In this document: piece after piece, positions 16,982 through 25,638 of the stretch
Position numbering within the stretch: the first letter of the stretch is position 1
How the letters are laid out: every line of letters starts with the position of its first letter
DNA from: Actinomycetaceae bacterium
GTDB lineage: Bacteria > Actinomycetota > Actinomycetes > Actinomycetales > Actinomycetaceae
Assembly: GCA_030527545.1 (NCBI GenBank)
Contig: JAUNAP010000001.1
Span: 124,001 to 188,000, forward strand
Reading direction: 5' to 3'
DNA: 64,000 nucleotides
Program-made: the position numbers and the translations under genes
The notes under the pieces: generated by a model
What the model was told of the DNA's origin: nothing
Seen by the model: only the letters and a program-made list of their open reading frames with translations
The model's database searches: none

Positions 16982-17997
16982 CGGCGCGACTCCTTGACAA
17001 TCATGAGGAGAAGCACGAGACCCCCCACAAGCTCGAGAATGACGGGCAGGACGGTGGCCTGGTGGGCGACGTGCTCGAGCAGCCACTGCCCGCCCACGAG
17101 GACGGCGATCCCGATGGCGGGTGCCGCAAGGAACAGCGTCGACGTGCGCGTCGTCGACAGAGCAAAGATGGTGACGTTGGCGATGAGCAGACCAAAAAAC
17201 ATGAGGGGCCCCACGAGAGCGGTCGCGCACGCGACGAGGACGGCGCTCGCGGCGAGGCCCCACCGGGCGCATCGGGTGTAATCGAGTCCGAGCGACGTCG
17301 CGAGCTCGGGGCCGAGCGCCATGACGTCCCACGTGGCCGCGTGGCGGGAGAGGAGAAACAAAACGGGGAGCGACACGAGCACGGTAGCGGCGAGCGCGCC
17401 CTCATTGACGAGGGCAAACGAAGCGATCTGGCGGTCGGCGACGGCGAGAAACTCGTTGGGATCCATGATGAGAGAAAGCATCGCCGTCACCGATCGCAGG
17501 AGCGTGCCGATGACAATCCCCACGAGGACGAGCAGGTGGACGCTCGACCTCGTGCGTGCCAGCACGACGGTGAGTAACACGAGTGCACCCGCAGTTTGGA
17601 CGCCGGCTTGAATCCCGAACATCGCGATCGCAGGAATGTGATTGACGATTGTCGACCCGAGAGAGAACACGAGCGCGGTCGCAACGAGAGAGTAGAGGGC
17701 GTCGAAACCCATGACGGAGGGAGAAAGGATCCGGTTGCGCGTGATCGCTTGGAACACGACGGTGGCGCACGAGAGACAGACGGCGACAACGACGAGGCCG
17801 ACGAGGCGCGTGAGGCGCATGGGGAGGATGACCTCCCATCCCGCACCCACGCCCCACGCGACGAAGAGCACACAGGCCAAGAGTGCGGCAGCTGCCGCGG
17901 CGAGGATGCCCTTCCTATGGACGCTGCGGCGATCCCTCAGGACACGGCCCACGTCGATATGCGCGGCCGGACACGTGGGTGAGAGCGTAGCGGTCAT
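16978..17997 (-). CDS. Iron-siderophore ABC transporter permease (FecCD family), second subunit
   Basis: 339 residues with about 9-10 hydrophobic segments after a polar N terminus of about 30 residues. FecCD family marks include RLTRLVGLVVVAVCLSCATV and a late GPLMFFGLLIANV segment that matches the cytoplasmic coupling region. It forms a heterodimeric membrane channel with the permease encoded just before it; start and stop overlap by 4 nt at both ends of the gene. It is the more divergent of the two subunits, of the YclO/CeuC kind. Confidence 0.9.
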   Translation of the reverse strand: MTATLSPTCPAAHIDVGRVLRDRRSVHRKGILAAAAAALLACVLFVAWGVGAGWEVILPMRLTRLVGLVVVAVCLSCATVVFQAITRNRILSPSVMGFDALYSLVATALVFSLGSTIVNHIPAIAMFGIQAGVQTAGALVLLTVVLARTRSSVHLLVLVGIVIGTLLRSVTAMLSLIMDPNEFLAVADRQIASFALVNEGALAATVLVSLPVLFLLSRHAATWDVMALGPELATSLGLDYTRCARWGLAASAVLVACATALVGPLMFFGLLIANVTIFALSTTRTSTLFLAAPAIGIAVLVGGQWLLEHVAHQATVLPVILELVGGLVLLLMIVKESRR

Positions 17998-19010
17998 TGC
18001 CGTCCCCCCTGCCGAAGCAAGAACACGAGGAAGAAAGTGCCACCGATGACGCCCATGACGGTACCCACGGGAATCTCGGCCGGGGCGATGACGCTGCGCG
18101 CAATGACGTCGCTGAGGAGAACGAAGAGCGCCCCGCCGAGGGCGACCAGTGGCAGGGAGCGGCGGACGAAGTCCCCGACTAGGAGGGATACGAGGTTGGG
18201 CACGACGAGACCGAGGAAGGGTAGTGATCCCGCCACGACCGTGACGACGCCTGCAATAACGGCAACGATTGCCAGGCCGACACCCGAAATCGTCGCCACC
18301 GATACGCCGAGATTACGGGCGACGTCCTCGCCCAGCCCGATCATGGTGAGGCCATCAGCGAGGAGGTAGGCCGCGATCGCGCAGCCACCAACAATCCACA
18401 ACAGTTCGTAACGTCCCGCAATGATGCCGGAGAAGTCGCCAAGCGACCACGCCGCGACCGTACCTTGCAGCTGGTATTGCCATGCCAGCAAAGTCCCCGC
18501 CGCCCCGATGATGCCCGAAAGCAAGATGCCCAGTAGAGGGACAACGATGACGTCGCGGTGGGGGAGGAGACGAACAAGCCCGAGCAGGAGCCCCGTACCC
18601 GCGAGGGCGAAGCAGCAGGCGACGATCATCTTCGCGGGCAGGGGCAGAGCCGGGGCCACAATGGTGACGACGAGGATGCCGAGCGTCGCCGACTCGGTGA
18701 CCCCGGTCGTGGAGGGCTCGACGAACCGGTTGCGTACGAGCATCTGCATGACGAGCCCGGCGACGGACATCGACGCTCCCGCCAGAATGATCGCGAGGGT
18801 GCGCGGCACGCGCGAGAGCGTGAAGACGAGGAGGTCGTCGGCGCTGGCTCGCCCCGTTACGACGTCGAGGAGCGACATGTTCGCTCCGCCCACGGCCATC
18901 GACACCCACGCGGCGAGGGCGAGCGCGAAGACTCCGAGCGCCAAGCGCCCCGCATCGCGACGAGACAATCGAGGCGATGCGGGGCTGGAGGCTAGTGCGG
19001 GTGAGCGCAT
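17994..19010 (-). CDS. Iron-siderophore ABC transporter permease (FecCD family), first subunit
   Basis: 338 residues with about 9-10 transmembrane helices. Recognisable FecCD segments are LSRVPRTLAIILAGASMSVA, GLVMQMLVRNRFVEPSTTGV, and the coupling stretch GSLPFLGLVVPNLVSLLVG. I start at the ATG at 19010, two nt after the binding-protein stop; the extra 25 Arg-rich residues upstream overlap that gene. It imports ferric siderophore from the lipid-anchored binding protein into the cytosol with its partner permease and ATPase. Confidence 0.93.
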   Translation of the reverse strand: MRSPALASSPASPRLSRRDAGRLALGVFALALAAWVSMAVGGANMSLLDVVTGRASADDLLVFTLSRVPRTLAIILAGASMSVAGLVMQMLVRNRFVEPSTTGVTESATLGILVVTIVAPALPLPAKMIVACCFALAGTGLLLGLVRLLPHRDVIVVPLLGILLSGIIGAAGTLLAWQYQLQGTVAAWSLGDFSGIIAGRYELLWIVGGCAIAAYLLADGLTMIGLGEDVARNLGVSVATISGVGLAIVAVIAGVVTVVAGSLPFLGLVVPNLVSLLVGDFVRRSLPLVALGGALFVLLSDVIARSVIAPAEIPVGTVMGVIGGTFFLVFLLRQGGRQ

Positions 19011-19012
19011 GC

Positions 19013-20011
19013 CTAACGGATTGCGGCAGCGATCTCGTCGAGCTCGGCGGGATAGTTCGATGCGCCGGTCATGACGATGTACCAACGGACGGGATCGAGA
19101 TAGACGATGTGGCCGTCCTTGGCGGCCTTCGTCGCGTTGACGAGGTCGTTGTTGAGAACCTCCTTGGCCGAAGCGCCCTGGGTGCCCTTGCCAACCGCGG
19201 CGTCGCGGTCGACGACAAAGATCCAGTCGGGGTTGAGATCGGCGAGGGTCTCGAAGGAAAGCTTCTTACCCTTGTGTCCCTGGTCGGCTCCCTGATCGTC
19301 GAGGGTCACCGGGGTAAACCCGAAGACATCAAAGATCGGGGCCCAGCGCGACTTTGGCCCGTGAAGGGATATTTCGCCGCCGTTGGTCATGATGACGGCT
19401 GCCTTACCCAGATTCGAGGCCGAGTCCTTGTACTTCTTGATCTTGTCGTCGATGGCCGCGGCGGCCTTGCTGGCTTCGTCGGCGTGCCCCGTCGCGTCAC
19501 CCAGCAGCTTGATCGCGTCCGTCGCTTCCTTCGTGTAGTTCTCGCTGTCCCACGTCGCGGTCGCGTCGATGGTCGTCCACTTCTTCGACAGCTCGCCGTA
19601 GAGGGAGGCCGAGCGTGAGGCTACGACGACGAGGTCGGGATCGAGAGAGGCGATTGCCTCAACGTCGGGTTCTTTGAGACTGCCGACGTTGGTCACCTTC
19701 GAATAGTCGACGCCCTTGTTGTCTTTGAGCCACTCCGGCAGGGATTGGACCGTCGTGCCGACGACCTTCTCGCCAGCCCCGATCGCGTCGATGGTGTCGA
19801 GCGCGGCCATGTCGAGGACGACGATGCGTTCGGGGGCCTTGTCGATCGTGGTCTCGCCGCCGGGGTGCTTGAGGGTGACGGGGAAGGCGGTCGAGGAGGG
19901 GGTGGTGGGCGTGGCCGTCTGGGCGGGCTGAGCAGCGTCTGGGGCCTGGCAGCCGGTGGCGAGGGCCAGGGACGCGGCCGCGACGACGGAGGCGGTCACG
20001 AGAGTGCGCAT
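19013..20011 (-). CDS. Iron-siderophore substrate-binding lipoprotein
   Basis: 332 residues. The signal peptide ends in the lipobox ATGC, then a Thr/Ala/Pro linker, then a periplasmic-binding-protein fold of the FepB/YclQ class (PERIVVLDMAALDTIDAIG, PDVEAIASLDPDLVVVASR). It captures ferric siderophore outside the membrane and delivers it to the two permeases encoded downstream. The ATG at 20011 has AAGGAAGG upstream; a longer reading to 20083 would run through the promoter. It is the first gene of the operon and has its own sigma-70-like promoter with a DtxR-box-like overlap. Confidence 0.95.
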   Translation of the reverse strand: MRTLVTASVVAAASLALATGCQAPDAAQPAQTATPTTPSSTAFPVTLKHPGGETTIDKAPERIVVLDMAALDTIDAIGAGEKVVGTTVQSLPEWLKDNKGVDYSKVTNVGSLKEPDVEAIASLDPDLVVVASRSASLYGELSKKWTTIDATATWDSENYTKEATDAIKLLGDATGHADEASKAAAAIDDKIKKYKDSASNLGKAAVIMTNGGEISLHGPKSRWAPIFDVFGFTPVTLDDQGADQGHKGKKLSFETLADLNPDWIFVVDRDAAVGKGTQGASAKEVLNNDLVNATKAAKDGHIVYLDPVRWYIVMTGASNYPAELDEIAAAIR

Positions 20012-20054
20012 GTCTACCTTCCTTAATACGGAGTGTGAAACAAAAGACAGTATG

Positions 20055-20083
20055 ACCTTATAGAGGTTTGCCTCAGCAGTCAA
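20055..20083 (-). promoter_or_regulatory. Promoter of the siderophore operon with a DtxR-box-like site
   Basis: On the minus strand TTGACT (20083-20078) and TAAGGT (20060-20055) are spaced by 17 nt. Between them, TGAGGCAAACCT (20075-20064) matches 10 of 12 positions of the right half of the DtxR/IdeR consensus TTAGGCTAACCT. The left half is poor, so the full 19-bp site scores only about 11 of 19. A true dtxR gene is at 43 kb. Confidence 0.45.
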
Positions 20084-20106
20084 TCGGGTTGTGAGATGGC
20101 GAAAAC

Positions 20107-20134
20107 GGGTGCATCTCGAGCCCGAGATGCACCC
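20107..20134 (-). terminator. Terminator of the two-gene toxin-like cassette
   Basis: A perfect 12-bp stem (GGGTGCATCTCG and its complement) has a 4-nt AGCC loop. It lies just after the 244-residue gene and before the promoter of the siderophore operon, separating the two units. Confidence 0.8.
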
Positions 20135-20158
20135 TTGAGGAGGAGCGAAGACGCCGAG

Positions 20159-20893
20159 TTATCGGCTGAGGTGGGGGAGGAGCGGGGTGAGCTGTGTCGT
20201 CCAGCCCGGCAGGTCCTTGCCTCTGTGTTCAGTGCGAGTGAAGGCATCCCAAAAGGCGAGGTCCGTGTCGTTCGTCCACGTCATATGACCACACACATCG
20301 GCGGGGCCGTCGCTGACGACGCTCGCCCTCAGCCGGGTTGGTGACGAGTCTGGCTCGGGGCAAAACGGTTCGGTCCTGAGAACGCGAATCCAACCGCCCT
20401 GCCAGGGGATATGCCAGGAGCGGGCCTCGGTGCGCCAATGGAGGTGGGCGAAGATGCGTACGGATCGCTCGCACGCCGTCGCTGTCGTATCGGTGGGCAT
20501 CTGGGCGAGATTACGGATCCCATCGACTAGCGCCAAAAGCACTTCGGCATCAACGTTGGCGGCAGGGGACGTCGGCCACGTCAGCCGACCAGACGGTGTG
20601 AGTAGCGCTTCCCCCAGGCAGATATCGGAGTTACCCGTCAATGAGTTTGCAAGAATCGTGAGCACGAGGACGTCTTCGCTGTGGTCGATCTCGACTCTCA
20701 CTGTGGGATTCGCGCTTTCAGGCCAAGGGAGAACCATAAGAGAGGGAGCGTAGCCGACGTAAAACCGCGCGATGCCGTCACAGGCGTGAACGTGAATGGC
20801 GCCGGGCTTGATCCCCGCCTCGGCGACCTCGCGGATCTGCTCTTCGTGCGAGTAAAGACCTGCTTGCGGCCACGGGATGACGGAAACGGACAT
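20159..20893 (-). CDS. Unknown protein coupled to a secreted toxin-like protein (possible immunity)
   Basis: 244 residues, no recognised family, no signal peptide, probably cytosolic. It is a paralogue of the 233-residue protein at 15263-15964, with the same ordered motifs (AIHVH, SLTGNSDICLG, WHIP, WDAFTRTE, DLPGWTTQLTPLL). Its start lies 1 nt after the stop of the secreted 160-residue protein, so the two genes are almost certainly one operon, closed by a terminator at 20107-20134. An unknown cytosolic protein directly after a small secreted protein with a toxin-like end suggests immunity. This is inference from layout only. Confidence 0.65.
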   Translation of the reverse strand: MSVSVIPWPQAGLYSHEEQIREVAEAGIKPGAIHVHACDGIARFYVGYAPSLMVLPWPESANPTVRVEIDHSEDVLVLTILANSLTGNSDICLGEALLTPSGRLTWPTSPAANVDAEVLLALVDGIRNLAQMPTDTTATACERSVRIFAHLHWRTEARSWHIPWQGGWIRVLRTEPFCPEPDSSPTRLRASVVSDGPADVCGHMTWTNDTDLAFWDAFTRTEHRGKDLPGWTTQLTPLLPHLSR

Positions 20894-20894
20894 G

Positions 20895-21377
20895 CTAGCG
20901 CTCCTCGTCGGCCCCGTAGGGGGTCATGCGGCCACGCGGATCGGTTTTCCACCGGATACCGCCGTTGGGGTACAGCGAGGCTCGCCGATTATTGGATGAA
21001 TCATAGAGCTTCCATGCAGTACCCCCATGGTTGGAATAATCCTTGACGAGATAATAAGGATTCCCTTTACGGTTTTCGTATAGTCGGCCAGCACGTTTTC
21101 TAGTGAAGAGGTTGAGGTTGACGCGGTCGGTGTCTCTGATGAGTAGTCGTGCAGCGAGGAAACGCGTTGCCTGACCCCCACACTGGGGACGAAACTGTCG
21201 ATGACTGGGGGTTAGATCCAGGGAGTGCCGTCCCGAGGAAGACTGGGATTCAACAGGTGAAGACAGTGGTGTACACGGTATGGCTGCGTGCGCCTTTCCA
21301 GATGGCGTGCAGGCAAGGGAAACGATGAGGGTACAGACACAGGCGCCTATCATGAGCGGTCGAGGGAGCTTCATCAT
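20895..21377 (-). CDS. Small secreted protein with a toxin-like C-terminal domain
   Basis: 160 residues. A Sec signal peptide (hydrophobic core LMIGACVCTLIVSLA, likely cut after AHA) is followed by a Ser/Pro/His-rich stretch and a basic C-terminal domain. The segment YYLVKDYSNHGGTAWKLYD, followed by RRASLYPNGG, recalls from memory the HxGGxWK end of some polymorphic-toxin domains with a barnase/EndoU-like fold. This is a weak, by-eye resemblance. The start could also be the next codon (two adjacent ATGs). It sits between the glpK terminator and the 244-residue gene, 1 nt away. It could instead be a harmless secreted protein of unknown function. Confidence 0.55.
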   Translation of the reverse strand: MMKLPRPLMIGACVCTLIVSLACTPSGKAHAAIPCTPLSSPVESQSSSGRHSLDLTPSHRQFRPQCGGQATRFLAARLLIRDTDRVNLNLFTRKRAGRLYENRKGNPYYLVKDYSNHGGTAWKLYDSSNNRRASLYPNGGIRWKTDPRGRMTPYGADEER

Positions 21378-21468
21378 GGTCTTTCTTGTGGGAAATCTCT
21401 GCCGAGGGATGAGGTATAGAGGATGACGCGGTGAGCATAGCACGCGTCTTGACGGCGCAGATAGCAAA

Positions 21469-21498
21469 CGGGCGAGGCACCCGAAGGCGCCCCGCCCG
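21469..21498 (-). terminator. Terminator of the glpFK unit
   Basis: Read on the minus strand, a 13-bp stem (two G-U pairs) closes a UUCG tetraloop, followed by TTT. It lies about 20 nt after the glpK stop and isolates the next unit. Confidence 0.8.
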
Positions 21499-21516
21499 CT
21501 GAGCAGCGATGAATCG

Positions 21517-23043
21517 CTAGTCTTGCTTGACGTCGTCGTCGACCCAGTCGAAGGTCCGCGTCACGGCCTTCTTCCACAGACGGTACTGGCGCTCGACCTC
21601 GTCCTTATCGCCGGCCGGCTCCCAGCGCTTGCCCTCGGCCCAGTTGGCGACGACATCCTCCTCGCCCTTCCAGAAGCCCACGGCGATGCCGGCAGCATAC
21701 GCAGCACCCAGCGCCGTCGTCTCCATGACCTTCGGGCGCACGATCGGCACACCGACCTGGTCGGCCTGGAACTGCATGAGGAGCTCATCGTTCGTCATGC
21801 CGCCGTCGACGCGCAGCTCCTTGAGCTCAACGCCGGAATCGGCGACCATCGCATCGAAGACCTCGCGGGACTGGAACGCCGTCGACTCCTCAACAGCGCG
21901 AGCGATGTGGCCCTTGTTGTTGAAGCGCGTAAGACCAACGATCGCTCCGCGCGCATCGTCCTTCCAATACGGAGCAAAGAGGCCCGAGAAAGCGGGGACG
22001 AAGTAGACGCCACCGTTGTCTTCGACCGTCTTGGCCAGCGGCTCGATATCCTTCGAGTCCTTGATGAGGCCCAGGTTGTCGCGGATCCACTGCACGAGCG
22101 AACCGGCCACAGCGATCGAACCTTCGAGCGCGTAGACAGGCTTGTTATCGCCGATCTTGTAGCACACCGTCGTCAGCAGACCGTTTTCGGAAAAGACCGG
22201 CTCTTCGCCCGTGTTCATGATGACGAAGCAGCCCGTGCCGTAGGTGTTCTTGACCATGCCCTTGTCGAAGCAGGCCTGGCCGAACGTGGCCGCCTGCTGG
22301 TCGCCGAGGATACCGGAGATCGGCGTGTCGACGAGGAGGCCGTTCTTGCGGCCATAGCCGTAGACCTCCGAGGAGGAACAGATCTCGGGCAGCATCGACA
22401 TGGGGATGCCGAAGTCCTCACAGATGTCCTCGCGCCACTCAAGCGTGCGGATATCCATGAGCATGGTGCGCGACGCGTTCGTCACGTCGGTCTTGTGGAC
22501 GCCGCCGTTGACGCCGCCGGTGAGGTTCCACAGCACCCAGCAGTCCGTGTTGCCGAAGAGCAGATCGCCCGCCTCGGCCTTTTCACGTGCCCCCTCGACG
22601 TTGTCGAGGATCCATTTGATCTCCGGGCCCGAGTAGTAGACGGACAGGTCGAGACCGCAGATATCGCGGTACTTCGACAGGCCCTCATCCCCGGCGAGCT
22701 CGCGGATGATCTTCGAGGTGCGGGTGTCCTGCCACACGATGGCGTTGTAGACAGGCTCGCCCGTGTTCTTGTCCCACACGACAACGGTTTCACGCTGGTT
22801 CGTGATACCGACCGCGGCGATCTCGTGGCGGTTCGTCTCCGCCTGCTGGAGGGCATCGGCGACGCAGGAGCGAACGTTTTGCCAGATCTCGATCGGATCG
22901 TGCTCGACCCAACCGGCCTTCGGGAAGATCTGTTCGTGCTCCTTCTGCCCGACCGAGACGATCTCGCCCGAGTGGTTAAACAAGATGGCGCGCGACGACG
23001 TCGTGCCCTGATCGATGGCGAGGACGTACTTCTTTTCCGTCAT
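21517..23043 (-). CDS. glpK: Glycerol kinase
   Basis: 508 residues, normal length. It phosphorylates glycerol with ATP to glycerol 3-phosphate in the cytosol. The FGGY fold is clear: N-terminal [15 protein letters not shown], the substrate region [27 protein letters not shown], and the C-terminal [19 protein letters not shown]. It lies 31 nt after glpF, so both form an operon. No glycerol-3-phosphate dehydrogenase gene is nearby. The opposite strand is open over the whole length, a by-product of GC-rich codon use. Confidence 0.97.
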   Translation of the reverse strand: MTEKKYVLAIDQGTTSSRAILFNHSGEIVSVGQKEHEQIFPKAGWVEHDPIEIWQNVRSCVADALQQAETNRHEIAAVGITNQRETVVVWDKNTGEPVYNAIVWQDTRTSKIIRELAGDEGLSKYRDICGLDLSVYYSGPEIKWILDNVEGAREKAEAGDLLFGNTDCWVLWNLTGGVNGGVHKTDVTNASRTMLMDIRTLEWREDICEDFGIPMSMLPEICSSSEVYGYGRKNGLLVDTPISGILGDQQAATFGQACFDKGMVKNTYGTGCFVIMNTGEEPVFSENGLLTTVCYKIGDNKPVYALEGSIAVAGSLVQWIRDNLGLIKDSKDIEPLAKTVEDNGGVYFVPAFSGLFAPYWKDDARGAIVGLTRFNNKGHIARAVEESTAFQSREVFDAMVADSGVELKELRVDGGMTNDELLMQFQADQVGVPIVRPKVMETTALGAAYAAGIAVGFWKGEEDVVANWAEGKRWEPAGDKDEVERQYRLWKKAVTRTFDWVDDDVKQD

Positions 23044-23074
23044 GAGTGAACTCCTTTGTTACCTATGGTGATGA

Positions 23075-23893
23075 CTAGACGGCCATGCCAACGCCGACGA
23101 CAACGAAGACGGCGAGAACGGCGCCGATGATCGGACCAACGATCGGGACCCACGCGTAGCCCCACTGGGCCGAGCCCTTGCCGTTCTTCATCGGCAACAG
23201 GGCGTAGGCCAGACGCGGGGAGAGGTCACGAGCAGGGTTGATGGCGTAGCCCGTCGGGCCGCCCAGCGCGATACCGATGACGACGATGCACAGGGCAACG
23301 GCGAGCGGGCCGACCTCGGTCGGGGTGCCGCCGGAGACCATGACGAACGCGATGAGAGCGAACGTGCCGATGGCCTCGGTGACGATGTTCCAGGCACCGG
23401 AGGCGATCTCGGGGGCGGTGGCGAAGCAGTAGAGCTTCATGGACGGGTTGTCCATCTTCTCGTCAAACTGGAGCTTGTAGGCGAGGTAGGCGATGACGGC
23501 GCCCACAAACGCGCCGAGGAACTGGGCGATGCAGTAAATGACAATGTTGCCGGCCGTCACGGGGATGCCGCCGTCGGCAACCGAGGGGCCGTTGAGGGTG
23601 ACCTCGGGATTGACGGCGTGCCACACGGCCTTGGCAATGGTCACGGCCGGGTTGAGGTGGCCACCGGTCTTCCAGGCGGCGTAAACGCCCATGTAGACGG
23701 CGAGACCCCAGCCAAAGTTGATCATGAGCCAGCCGCCGCCCATGCCCTTGGACTTGAGGAGGTTGTTCGTGCAGCAGGTGCCGACACCGAACATGATGAG
23801 GATGAGGGTTCCAAAGAACTCGGAGAAGAAAATATCCGATGCGCCTGGCGTAGCAGCTGCGGCCGCCAGGTGCGGAAGAGATGAGACGATCAC
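23075..23893 (-). CDS. glpF: Glycerol uptake facilitator (aquaporin family)
   Basis: 272 residues, six hydrophobic segments and the two NPA half-helices GGHLNPAVT and YAINPARD. Arg after the second NPA and the Asp that follows fit an aquaglyceroporin rather than a water-only channel. The start is the GTG at 23893 with GGAAGGA 6 nt upstream; a longer reading to 23998 has no ribosome site. It lets glycerol diffuse across the membrane for trapping by GlpK. It is the first gene of the operon, transcribed away from the SorC-type regulator. Confidence 0.95.
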   Translation of the reverse strand: MIVSSLPHLAAAAATPGASDIFFSEFFGTLILIMFGVGTCCTNNLLKSKGMGGGWLMINFGWGLAVYMGVYAAWKTGGHLNPAVTIAKAVWHAVNPEVTLNGPSVADGGIPVTAGNIVIYCIAQFLGAFVGAVIAYLAYKLQFDEKMDNPSMKLYCFATAPEIASGAWNIVTEAIGTFALIAFVMVSGGTPTEVGPLAVALCIVVIGIALGGPTGYAINPARDLSPRLAYALLPMKNGKGSAQWGYAWVPIVGPIIGAVLAVFVVVGVGMAV

Positions 23894-24098
23894 GGTGGTC
23901 CTTCCAATCTCGGGCACAACGCAGTACCCACGATCCGCCGTGGCGTCGTAGCCGGGCGTGTCGTGATGCGATATGTGGAATCGTATCTTTCGCGACACAG
24001 TGCCGTGAAAGACAGGGACTCTCTTATCTTGTGTAGTCTTAAGGCAGCGTGCAACAAAGCTGAATAAACGTGCACAGGCGTCATAGGAAGCTGGGAGA
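23894..24098. promoter_or_regulatory. Divergent control region between glpF and the SorC-type regulator
   Basis: About 205 bp. An imperfect inverted repeat lies at 23987-24011: CTTTCGCG, 9 nt, then CGTGAAAG, with one mismatch. A shorter repeat pairs GTGCA with TGCAC near 24048-24074. Either could be the operator for the regulator. No clear -35/-10 pair can be fixed on either strand. Confidence 0.4.
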
Positions 24099-25052
24099 AT
24101 GCGTGACTCGATGATTCATAAGGCAGCGACGATGTATTACCTCCAGGGCCAGACAATGGAGGCCATCGCATCGCACCTCAACACGTCGCGCTCATCGGTC
24201 TCGCGTATGCTCGCACAGGCGCGCGACATGGGCATTGTGCGGATTTCTGTCACTCCGCTGGAGGAATCGGAGGGCCATCTCGCCCGACAGCTCCAAGAGG
24301 CCTTCGGGGTTTCGGCGTGGGTTGTTCCCGTTCGCCCAGGTGCCTCCCAGGTGCGTCGGCTCTCCCAGGTTGCTGCGGTCGCCGCTGAGGCGCTCATGCA
24401 ACTGGTCGTTCCCGGCACGGTGCTCGGCTTCGCCTGGGGCAACACAACTTCGGAGGTCGTGCGCTACATTCCCCGCCAGCCCGTCGCCGACGTCACGCTC
24501 GTCCAGCTCAATGGTGCCGCTTCGCGCGAGACGACCGGCGTGCCCTACGTGGGGGCCATCATGGCCGAGGCGGCGCAGGCTCTGGGGGCACGTTCGGTGC
24601 ATTTCCCAGTGCCGGCCTTCTTCGATTACCCCGAGACTAAAGAAGCGATGTGGCGCGAGGGATCCATCCGGCAGGTGCTTGATCTTCAACGCCGTTGCAC
24701 GGTTGCGCTCTTTGGAGTTGGTGGACTCACGGCCGAGATTCCTTCTCACGTTTACGCATCCGGCTACCTATCGCGCGAAGATCTCGACAAGTTAACAGCT
24801 GAAAAAGTCGTAGGTGACGTTTGTACCGTTTTCATTCGCGAAAACGGCACATTCCGCGGTATTGAACTCAATCAGCGTGCGACGGGCCCAACACCGGAGG
24901 GACTTAAACGTATCGAGAGGCGCTTGTGCGTCGTCGCGGGCGTGTCGAAGGCCCGTGCGCTCCTGGGCGCGCTGCGCGCCCAGGTGGCGACGGATCTCGT
25001 CGTCGACGAGCAGACGGCCCGCCAGGTTTTGCGTCTGGCCCACGCGGGCTGA
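24099..25052 (+). CDS. SorC/DeoR-type sugar-binding transcriptional regulator
   Basis: 317 residues. An N-terminal helix-turn-helix (MEAIASHLNTSRSSVSRMLA, residues 20-40) is followed by a SorC-type effector-binding domain (VLGFAWGNTTSEVVRYI, VALFGVGGL, GDVCTVFIRENG, VVAGVSKARALLGAL). Such regulators bind phosphorylated sugars and usually control the adjacent operon. Here it is divergent from glpFK, so glycerol uptake is the likely target and glycerol 3-phosphate or a related phosphate the likely effector. Target and effector are inferred from position. Confidence 0.9.
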   Translation: MRDSMIHKAATMYYLQGQTMEAIASHLNTSRSSVSRMLAQARDMGIVRISVTPLEESEGHLARQLQEAFGVSAWVVPVRPGASQVRRLSQVAAVAAEALMQLVVPGTVLGFAWGNTTSEVVRYIPRQPVADVTLVQLNGAASRETTGVPYVGAIMAEAAQALGARSVHFPVPAFFDYPETKEAMWREGSIRQVLDLQRRCTVALFGVGGLTAEIPSHVYASGYLSREDLDKLTAEKVVGDVCTVFIRENGTFRGIELNQRATGPTPEGLKRIERRLCVVAGVSKARALLGALRAQVATDLVVDEQTARQVLRLAHAG

Positions 25053-25065
25053 CAACGCGATTGAC

Positions 25066-25629
25066 CTAGAGGTAATCCTGCGGATCGAACTGTTCGATCG
25101 GGATGATTCGCAGGCGCGGTAGCGACACCTGGAAGGCACCAACCTCGTGCTCGAGGTCGACGATCTCGAGGCCCTCGTGGGCCAGCTGCGCAAGCTCGAG
25201 CGAGAGGAACTCCGGGAAGCACAAAACGCTTACGCGATGCCCGTTACGTAGCAGCTGTGCCACCTGCGGCTCGAAGTCGCCGTCGTGACTGCCGAGGATG
25301 ACGTTGCCGCGTCCGCGCTGCGAGATTGCCTCGAGCATACGCTGGATACCCAGGTCGACGACCTTGTCCTCAGCGTGGGTCGAGGACAGGGGGATGGGCG
25401 TGTACTCCATCGCCATGAGGGCCTGGACGAATCCCATCGGCAGGTGCCCCGAGGAGGCGTTGAGAAAAAACAGACCCTTCGCGTCCTCGGTATAGGACTC
25501 GTCGGCGTAAGCGAGAACGCGGTCCCAACGGGGACGTTCCTCGGGCTCAGGACGATGCCCGAGGACGCTCATCCCCAAGGTTGCGTCAATGTTTTCACCA
25601 TCAATAACGAGATATGTAGGCTCGGCCAT
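25066..25629 (-). CDS. NYN-domain (PIN-like) protein, putative ribonuclease
   Basis: 187 residues. The N terminus YLVIDGENIDATLG and the later GNVILGSHDGDFEPQVAQLLRNG give the conserved Asp residues of the NYN/PIN fold (first Asp near residue 10, SxDxDF-type cluster near 115). A further acidic residue lies in STHAEDKVVDLGIQRML. Family members act on RNA, and a role in RNA turnover is inferred. It lies 9 nt after the stop of the TPM-domain gene and is likely co-transcribed with it; it is convergent with the SorC-type gene. Confidence 0.85.
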   Translation of the reverse strand: MAEPTYLVIDGENIDATLGMSVLGHRPEPEERPRWDRVLAYADESYTEDAKGLFFLNASSGHLPMGFVQALMAMEYTPIPLSSTHAEDKVVDLGIQRMLEAISQRGRGNVILGSHDGDFEPQVAQLLRNGHRVSVLCFPEFLSLELAQLAHEGLEIVDLEHEVGAFQVSLPRLRIIPIEQFDPQDYL

Positions 25630-25638
25630 GGCTCCACT

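Noticed and set aside
21523-23049. 508-codon open frame on the plus strand over glpK
   Set aside because: It is the exact mirror of glpK, a by-product of GC-rich third positions; its translation is Arg/Asp/Leu-rich with no family marks.
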